This document shows, piece after piece, positions 60,245-64,000 of a DNA stretch of 64,000 bases (position 1 is the first letter of the stretch; every line of letters begins with the position of its first letter). The position numbers were made by a program, and so were the translations under genes. The DNA comes from Saccharothrix deserti (GTDB lineage Bacteria > Actinomycetota > Actinomycetes > Mycobacteriales > Pseudonocardiaceae). The stretch covers positions 62,001-126,000 of the forward strand of contig NZ_VKAB01000021.1 of assembly GCF_009769385.1 (NCBI RefSeq), read 5' to 3'. The notes beneath the pieces are model-generated. The model did not search any database. It worked only from the letters and a program-made list of their open reading frames with translations, and had not been told where the DNA came from.

Positions 60245-60658
60245 TCACGTCCGGGGGAGCTGGTCCCACTCCCCGAGGGTGTCGAGCAGCATCTCGGCCA
60301 GTGGGAGTGTGGCCAAGATCGCAGCGTCGGCCCAGCACGCATCCGATGCGTCGTCCCCCGCTCGGAGCACACCGGATCGCACCTGGCAGGCGTAGTCGTG
60401 GATCTCGTAGACGCCCCGTGGAGCCGTACGGGTGACGGTCCCGACCAACACCCCTACGGTCACGGAGAGTCCCGTTTCCTCCTCCAGTTCCCGCATGATT
60501 GCGGTCTCGTCTGTCTCACCAGGCTCGACTCGGCCACCCGGTAGAGACCACAGTCCCTCACCTGGGGGATTGCTGCGTCTTACGAGTAGTAGGCGCCCGT
60601 TCGAGTCATGGACGATGCCGCCGACACAGCGGATCCGGGGCTCACGTTCGGCCGTCAC
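60245..60658 (-). CDS. NUDIX hydrolase
   Basis: A 137-residue NUDIX protein that should hydrolyse a nucleoside diphosphate linked to another moiety. The Nudix box GX5EX7REUXEEXGU is fully present as GGRVEPGETDETAIMRELEE then ETGL near residues 41-64. GTG 60658 is preferred to TTG 60667 because TACGCT lies 8 bases upstream; both start leaderless. A MutT-like house-cleaning role is typical, but substrate cannot be told. Its C-terminus has SDACWADAAILATLPLAEML, as in Nudix proteins of actinobacteria. Confidence 0.92.
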   Translation of the reverse strand: MTAEREPRIRCVGGIVHDSNGRLLLVRRSNPPGEGLWSLPGGRVEPGETDETAIMRELEEETGLSVTVGVLVGTVTRTAPRGVYEIHDYACQVRSGVLRAGDDASDACWADAAILATLPLAEMLLDTLGEWDQLPRT

Positions 60659-60666
60659 GGTTACCA

Positions 60667-60672
60667 AGCGTA
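60667..60672 (-). promoter_or_regulatory. -10 hexamer for the leaderless NUDIX gene
   Basis: TACGCT on the minus strand lies 8 bases before the GTG at 60658. Confidence 0.4.
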
Positions 60673-60800
60673 GTCACCCCGGGTTGGCGGTGCAGCTCGC
60701 TGACCCAAGTGCGGTACAAATCTCCCGACGTGTCGCGGAGTGCGGTACAACGGTTTTCACTGGCGCCAAACGGGTGCGGTAGCGAACGGGGTTGATCACC

Positions 60801-60959
60801 GTGAATCTGAAGAAGATTCTCACTTTCGCCGGGGTCGGCTTGGTCCTGTTCTTCCTCATCGCGGAGCCTCAGCAGGCGGCTCAGCTGGTGCAGAACATCC
60901 TGGGCACGCTGCGGGAAGCAGCTGAGGCGCTCATCACCTTCGTGAAACAATTGTTCTGA
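60801..60959 (+). CDS. 52-residue small protein upstream of the PH-domain gene
   Basis: A GTG at 60801 opens VNLKKILTFAGVGLVLFFLI, a single membrane helix, followed by an amphipathic segment (QQAAQLVQNILGTLREAAEA) and ITFVKQLF. GGGG lies 8 bases upstream. It is 38 bp before the PH-domain gene on the same strand, so co-transcription is likely. Small proteins of this form precede PH-domain proteins in several actinobacteria, from memory. Function is unknown. Confidence 0.65.
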   Translation: MNLKKILTFAGVGLVLFFLIAEPQQAAQLVQNILGTLREAAEALITFVKQLF

Positions 60960-60997
60960 GTCGCCCGGCTCCTCCCCCACGGCGAGAGGTCGAAGGC

Positions 60998-61558
60998 ATG
61001 TTCGCACCACGGGACCCCGACGAGTACCTGCTCCCCACGGAGCGTCGGGTCATCCGGGTACGCAGGCACTGGAGCAGTCTGCTCTGGGATCTCATCGAGG
61101 CCGGCGCACTGCTGGCCGGCGCGATGATGATCTCGTACCTGCTGCCCGACAACGCCGGCATCATCCAGAACATCCTCTGGTACGCCTCGCTGTTCGTGCT
61201 GCTCAGGCTGGCCTACTTCGTCATGGAGTGGTGGGTGGAGCGGATCGTGGTCACCGACAAGAGATTCATGATCTCCTCGGGGGTCTTCGAGACCAAGGTC
61301 GCCATGATGCCGATCAGCAAGGTCACCGACCTCACCTACGAGCGTTCGGTCCTCGGCCGCATGTTCGGCTTCGGCACCCTGGTCGTGGAGTCGGCGGGTC
61401 AGATCCAGGCCCTCAACCGGATCGAGTACCTGCCGAACCCCGAGGAGGTCTACGACGCCATCTCGGAGTTGACCTTCGGTGACAAGAAGGCTCAGGCGGA
61501 GCGTTTCTCGATGATCAAGGCGCAGCGGGCGGCGCGCGGCAAGAAGATGGTGCCGTAG
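60998..61558 (+). CDS. PH domain-containing membrane protein (bPH2/DUF304)
   Basis: A 186-residue protein. Two membrane helices (LWDLIEAGALLAGAMMISYL; IIQNILWYASLFVLLRLAYF) are followed by a bacterial PH domain: ERIVVTDKRFMISSGVFETK near residue 80, KVTDLTYERSVLGRMFGFGT near 105 and LVVESAGQIQALNRIEYLPN near 128. The tail is basic (MIKAQRAARGKKMV). Family members are envelope proteins of unknown role. It lies between the 52-residue protein and a PHP-domain gene. Confidence 0.88.
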   Translation: MFAPRDPDEYLLPTERRVIRVRRHWSSLLWDLIEAGALLAGAMMISYLLPDNAGIIQNILWYASLFVLLRLAYFVMEWWVERIVVTDKRFMISSGVFETKVAMMPISKVTDLTYERSVLGRMFGFGTLVVESAGQIQALNRIEYLPNPEEVYDAISELTFGDKKAQAERFSMIKAQRAARGKKMVP

Positions 61559-61572
61559 TTCAGACTGGGCGG

Positions 61573-62430
61573 GTGCGCATCGACCTGCACACCCACTCGA
61601 CCGAGTCCGACGGCACCGACACGCCCGCGGAGCTGGTGGCGGCTGCGGCCGCCGCCGGCTTGACCGCGGTCGCGCTCACCGACCACGACACCGCCGCCGG
61701 CTGGGCGGAGGCAGCCGACGCGCTGCCACCCGGCCTGAAGCTGGTGCGTGGCGCGGAGTTGTCCTGTGCCTCCGACGACGGCCGGGGCCGGGTCATCACC
61801 GTCCACCTGCTCGCCTACCTCTACGACCAGACGTCGCCGGCGCTGGTCGAGGAGCAGCTCCGGCTGCGCCTCGAACGACGGCTGCGGCTGCGCCGGATGG
61901 CCGAGAGGATGGTCGTCGACGGCTTCCCCATCGACCCCGACGAGCTGATGGCGGCCATGCCGACCGACGCGCCGGCCGGACGTCCCCACCTCGCCATGGC
62001 GTTGATCCGGGCCGGGGTGGTGACCAGCGTCGACGAGGCGTTCGCCCGCTACCTGACCGGCGGGCGCTACTACGTGCCGCGCACCGACACGCCCGTGGCG
62101 CGGGCCATCGAGATGATCACCGAGGCCGGTGGGGTGACCGTGCTCGCACACCCTTTTGCCACGTCGCGGGGCCCGATCGTCACCGACGAGGTGGTGGCGG
62201 ACCTCGCCGCCCAGGGACTGGCCGGCGTCGAGGTCGACCACCCCGACCACGACCTCGAGACGCGCGCGCGGCTGCGCGGGCTGGCGGGGGAGCTGGGCCT
62301 GCTGACCACCGGCTCCAGCGACTACCACGGCACGAACAAGACCGTGCGGCTCGGCGCGGAGACCACCTCGCCGGACGTCCTGGACGCACTGGCCGACAGA
62401 GCAACCGGCTGCAAGGTCCTGGTCGGCTAA
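61573..62430 (+). CDS. PHP-domain phosphoesterase (RNase AM-like)
   Basis: A 285-residue PHP-family metal hydrolase. The four PHP motifs are IDLHTHSTESDGT at the N-terminus, ALTDHDTAAGWAEA near residue 36, GAELSCASDDGRG with VHLL near 60, and VTVLAHPFA near 190 with GSSDYHGTNK near 252. This arrangement matches the YciV/RNase AM type, which acts on 3'-5' bisphosphates or RNA ends. The GTG at 61573 begins VRIDLHTHS. A family 1 repeat follows 55 bp after the stop. Confidence 0.9.
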   Translation: MRIDLHTHSTESDGTDTPAELVAAAAAAGLTAVALTDHDTAAGWAEAADALPPGLKLVRGAELSCASDDGRGRVITVHLLAYLYDQTSPALVEEQLRLRLERRLRLRRMAERMVVDGFPIDPDELMAAMPTDAPAGRPHLAMALIRAGVVTSVDEAFARYLTGGRYYVPRTDTPVARAIEMITEAGGVTVLAHPFATSRGPIVTDEVVADLAAQGLAGVEVDHPDHDLETRARLRGLAGELGLLTTGSSDYHGTNKTVRLGAETTSPDVLDALADRATGCKVLVG

Positions 62431-62483
62431 CCCCACCTGCGCCCGCCGGCCACGGGACCACCACGCGTGTCCTGGTCGCCGAC

Positions 62484-62625
62484 CCGTCCCCGCGAGGTCG
62501 CCGTCGATCGTTTGCGACTCATTTCCCGGCGATCACGCTCTTCGATCGTCGGGAAATCAGGCGCGAGCGGTCGACCTCCCGGGCGACCGAGCCGCCGTCT
62601 GCGGAGCAGCGGCAATCCGACACTG
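62484..62625 (-). repeat. Family 1 palindromic repeat, copy 1d
   Basis: Core arms are TTTCCCGGCGATC (62522-62534) and GATCGTCGGGAAA (62544-62556) with loop ACGCTCTTC; outer arms are 62503-62521 and 62557-62575. The orientation is that of copy 1c. It shares the CCC/GGG paired change with copy 1a. It ends with GCCGTCTGCGGAGCAGCGGC then CAATCCGACAC, 25 bp before the RecB-like gene. Confidence 0.9.
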
Positions 62626-62639
62626 TCGGACCCTCTCGG

Positions 62640-62645
62640 TAGCGT
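62640..62645 (+). promoter_or_regulatory. -10 hexamer for the leaderless RecB-like gene
   Basis: TAGCGT lies 6 bases before the GTG at 62652. The family 1 copy 1d ends just upstream, so its DNA supplies the -35 region. Confidence 0.45.
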
Positions 62646-62651
62646 GGGGGT

Positions 62652-63491
62652 GTGCAGGAGCAGCTTGGGTTCGACTTCGGCGCGATGCCGAAGAAGCTGG
62701 TGCGGGTGACGCCGGCGAAACTGGCCACGTGGGCGGACTGCCCGCGTCGGTTTCGCATGGCCTACCTCGACCGGCCGACACCACCGCGCGGCGGTGCGTG
62801 GGCGCACAACACCCTCGGCGCGGTCGTGCACAACGCGTTGAAGGCGCTGTTCGACCTGCCGGCCCAGCGGCGCAGCCCGGAGCAAGCGGTGGCGCTGCTG
62901 CACCGGCAGTGGAAGAACGAGGGCTTCCGGGACGCCGAGCAGGCGGCCGTCTACCGGGACCGCGCGGTCGGGTGGGTGCGCGACTACGTCGCCGAGCTGG
63001 ACACGTCGATCGAGCCGGTCGGGATCGAGCGGTGGGTGTCCACGCCCACGTCGAAGATCGTCGCCGAGGGCCGGGTCGACCGCATCGACCTGCGCGACGG
63101 CGAGCTGGTGATCGTGGACTACAAGACCGGGCGGCACGTGCTCACCGTGGACGACGCGCGTGGCTCGCAGGCGTTGGCGCTGTACGCGCTGGCGGCGCGG
63201 CGGACGTTGCGCAAGCCGTGCCACCGGGTGGAGCTGCACCACCTGCCGTCGGGCACGGTCGCGGCATGGGAGCACACCGAGGAGAGCCTGGCGCGGCACG
63301 TGTCGCGGGCCGAGGAGGCGGCGGACGAGTTGGCGCTGGCCACGGACACCCTCGCCGCGGGCGGTGACCCGGAGATCCTGTTCCCGCCGCGCACCGGCAA
63401 GCAGTGCACGTGGTGTGACTTCCGCCGCTCCTGCCCGGAAGGCCGGCAGGCGGCGCCGACGATCGACCCGTGGGCGTTGCTCGCGCCGTAG
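62652..63491 (+). CDS. RecB-family PD-(D/E)XK exonuclease with Fe-S cysteines
   Basis: A 279-residue nuclease. TPAKLATWADCPRRFRMAYL near residue 20 includes the first cluster cysteine. LGAVVHNALKALFDL near 54 holds the RecB histidine. VEGRVD-like AEGRVDRIDLRDGELVIVDY near 132, then KTGRH, gives the D-(E/D)XK core. CTWCDFRRSCPEG near 255 supplies three cysteines for a [4Fe-4S] cluster, as in AddB and Cas4. No cas genes or repeats are near, so it is a stand-alone housekeeping RecB protein. Its stop codon lies inside the -10 of the next gene. Confidence 0.9.
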   Translation: MQEQLGFDFGAMPKKLVRVTPAKLATWADCPRRFRMAYLDRPTPPRGGAWAHNTLGAVVHNALKALFDLPAQRRSPEQAVALLHRQWKNEGFRDAEQAAVYRDRAVGWVRDYVAELDTSIEPVGIERWVSTPTSKIVAEGRVDRIDLRDGELVIVDYKTGRHVLTVDDARGSQALALYALAARRTLRKPCHRVELHHLPSGTVAAWEHTEESLARHVSRAEEAADELALATDTLAAGGDPEILFPPRTGKQCTWCDFRRSCPEGRQAAPTIDPWALLAP

Positions 63492-63494
63492 AGT
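63489..63494 (+). promoter_or_regulatory. -10 hexamer for the last plus-strand gene
   Basis: TAGAGT overlaps the RecB-like stop codon and lies 7 bases before the GTG at 63502. Confidence 0.45.
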
Positions 63495-63501
63495 TGGCCG
63501 A

Positions 63502-63804
63502 GTGACGATGGTGGACAGCAGACGCGAACCACTCCTGGCCAGGGTGTGGCGCGGCGTCAGTGGTGCCTTTGCCGTCGGCTTGGTGCTGTTGGCGTTGGCC
63601 ATGATCGGCGTGCAGGTCTACGCGCGCACCCACGAGTTGCCAGGTCCGGGGCTGGACGTGGTGGCGGGGCACATCGGAACGGCAGTGGCCGCGGTGGTGG
63701 CCCAGATCGTCGCGGACCGCCGCAAGGGCTGGGTCGTGGCCGTGTGCGGCCTGGTGGTCGTGCTGCTGGTGGCGTTGACCCTGTGGATCTACTGGTGGGC
63801 GTGA
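63502..63804 (+). CDS. Small two-helix membrane protein
   Basis: A 100-residue protein: a basic start (MVDSRREPLLARVWRG), helix 1 (GAFAVGLVLLALAMIGVQVY), a periplasmic loop, then GTAVAAVVAQIVADRRKGWV and a last helix (VAVCGLVVVLLVALTLWIYW). The GTG at 63502 is set by TAGAGT 7 bases upstream; ATG 63508 is an alternative. I do not recognise the family. It converges with the hydrolase gene 9 bp away. Confidence 0.75.
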   Translation: MTMVDSRREPLLARVWRGVSGAFAVGLVLLALAMIGVQVYARTHELPGPGLDVVAGHIGTAVAAVVAQIVADRRKGWVVAVCGLVVVLLVALTLWIYWWA

Positions 63805-63813
63805 GTCTTCGAC

Positions 63814-64000
63814 TCAGCTGAGCCAGGCGCGCCAGGTCGGCAGGAGCGTGGCCAGCAGGGCGTCCGGGGCTTCGGTGTTCGGTGAGTGCATGACGCCGGT
63901 CAGCACGGCGAAGTCGGCGTCGAGGCGTTCGGCCATGTCCCGCTGGCTCGCCGCGGACCAGGCGTCGTCCAGTTCGCCGCACACCACCAGGCAGGAGATG
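63814..64000 (-). CDS. Alpha/beta hydrolase, C-terminal part (5' end outside window)
   Basis: The last 62 codons of a minus-strand gene run off the window. The visible C-terminus reads ISCLVVCGELDDAWSAASQR, the strand with the triad aspartate region (GELDDAW), then MAERLDADFAVLTGVMHSPN with the catalytic histidine, and ends LPTWRAWLS. It is a typical actinobacterial alpha/beta fold hydrolase; the substrate is unknown. Confidence 0.8.
   Translation of the reverse strand, partial: ISCLVVCGELDDAWSAASQRDMAERLDADFAVLTGVMHSPNTEAPDALLATLLPTWRAWLS

Noticed and set aside
7483-62625. Family 1 repeats as a CRISPR array
   Set aside because: Copies are kilobases apart, in both orientations, with no regular spacers and no cas genes. 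The RecB-like protein at 62652 resembles Cas4 only in its nuclease and cysteine motifs.
1-64000. A prophage, integrative element or antibiotic biosynthesis cluster
   Set aside because: No integrase, phage structural, polyketide or peptide synthetase genes are seen, and gene order follows a conserved chromosomal stretch.

Overview
This window is high-GC actinobacterial chromosome with many GTG starts. Several genes look leaderless, with a -10-like hexamer 6-8 bases before the start codon. The gene set (mshB for mycothiol, gpgS for methylglucose lipopolysaccharide, dapC/dapD/dapE, glgM/glgC, sigE-rseA-htrA-tatB, mrp, MgtE-N/CBS protein, lpqY-sugABC, corA) follows, from memory, the order of the Mycobacterium tuberculosis Rv1170-Rv1239c stretch. 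The sequence style points to a Pseudonocardiales member (Saccharothrix/Actinosynnema/Lentzea-like). That placement is inference; no database was consulted. No rRNA, tRNA, transposase, integrase or CRISPR array was seen.

Layout. 1-3130: tail of a peptide ABC importer operon. 3234-5168: mshB with two small downstream genes. 5144-11115: GNAT enzyme, 7Fe ferredoxin, lysine/DAP genes dapC, dapD, dapE, and two LOG-family proteins. 11260-14421: winged-helix protein, DUF3224 protein and a secreted CocE/PepX-type hydrolase. 14548-16310: folP2-like gene and gpgS. 16151-22408: cytochrome bd block cydABDC with a divergent PadR pair, apparently inserted between gpgS and the genes that follow it in mycobacteria. 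22436-25881: DivIVA-like protein, a broken SRPBCC gene, tagA, enoyl-CoA hydratase, PaaX regulator, DUF3117. 26077-31000: aminopeptidase, LysR/MFS pair, lipoprotein. 31153-33629: divergent glgM/glgC. 33837-37907: O-methyltransferase, then sigE-rseA-htrA-tatB. 38002-43493: membrane protein, mrp, MarR, DUF1003, MgtE-N/CBS, small kinase operon. 43607-46469: CoA-ester lyase and acyl-CoA dehydrogenase. 47061-52008: stress protein and lpqY-sugABC trehalose importer. 52281-64000: SDR, ParB-like and phosphoesterase genes, two DUF2332 proteins, corA with small ORFs, MaoC hydratase, NUDIX, PH-domain, PHP and RecB-like genes, and a partial hydrolase.

The most unusual content is two families of intergenic repeats. 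Family 1 is a ~73 bp near-perfect inverted repeat (7521, 11155, 23148, 62503). Base-pair-preserving changes separate its copies, one site lacks exactly 70 bp of it (9721-9788), and one derivative keeps only the outer arms (57032-57122). Family 2 has four copies, all on the + strand (12727, 18340, 22993, 46495). It joins a TTGTCCACA DnaA-box-like word, a TGTCGGTC-N8-CAGRAT word resembling the RecA-independent DNA-damage promoter, and a GC hairpin. One family 2 copy lies in frame inside cydD. Another, followed by a family 1 copy, ends an SRPBCC gene after about 44 codons. The neighbouring cydC has a shortened ATPase domain and a C-terminal extension antisense to gpgS.

Functionally the window combines cell-envelope and storage sugar metabolism (gpgS, glgM, glgC, lpqY-sugABC), diaminopimelate synthesis, redox buffering (mshB, fdxA, cydABDC), envelope stress control (sigE, rseA, htrA) and CoA-ester chemistry possibly linked to the ethylmalonyl-CoA pathway.
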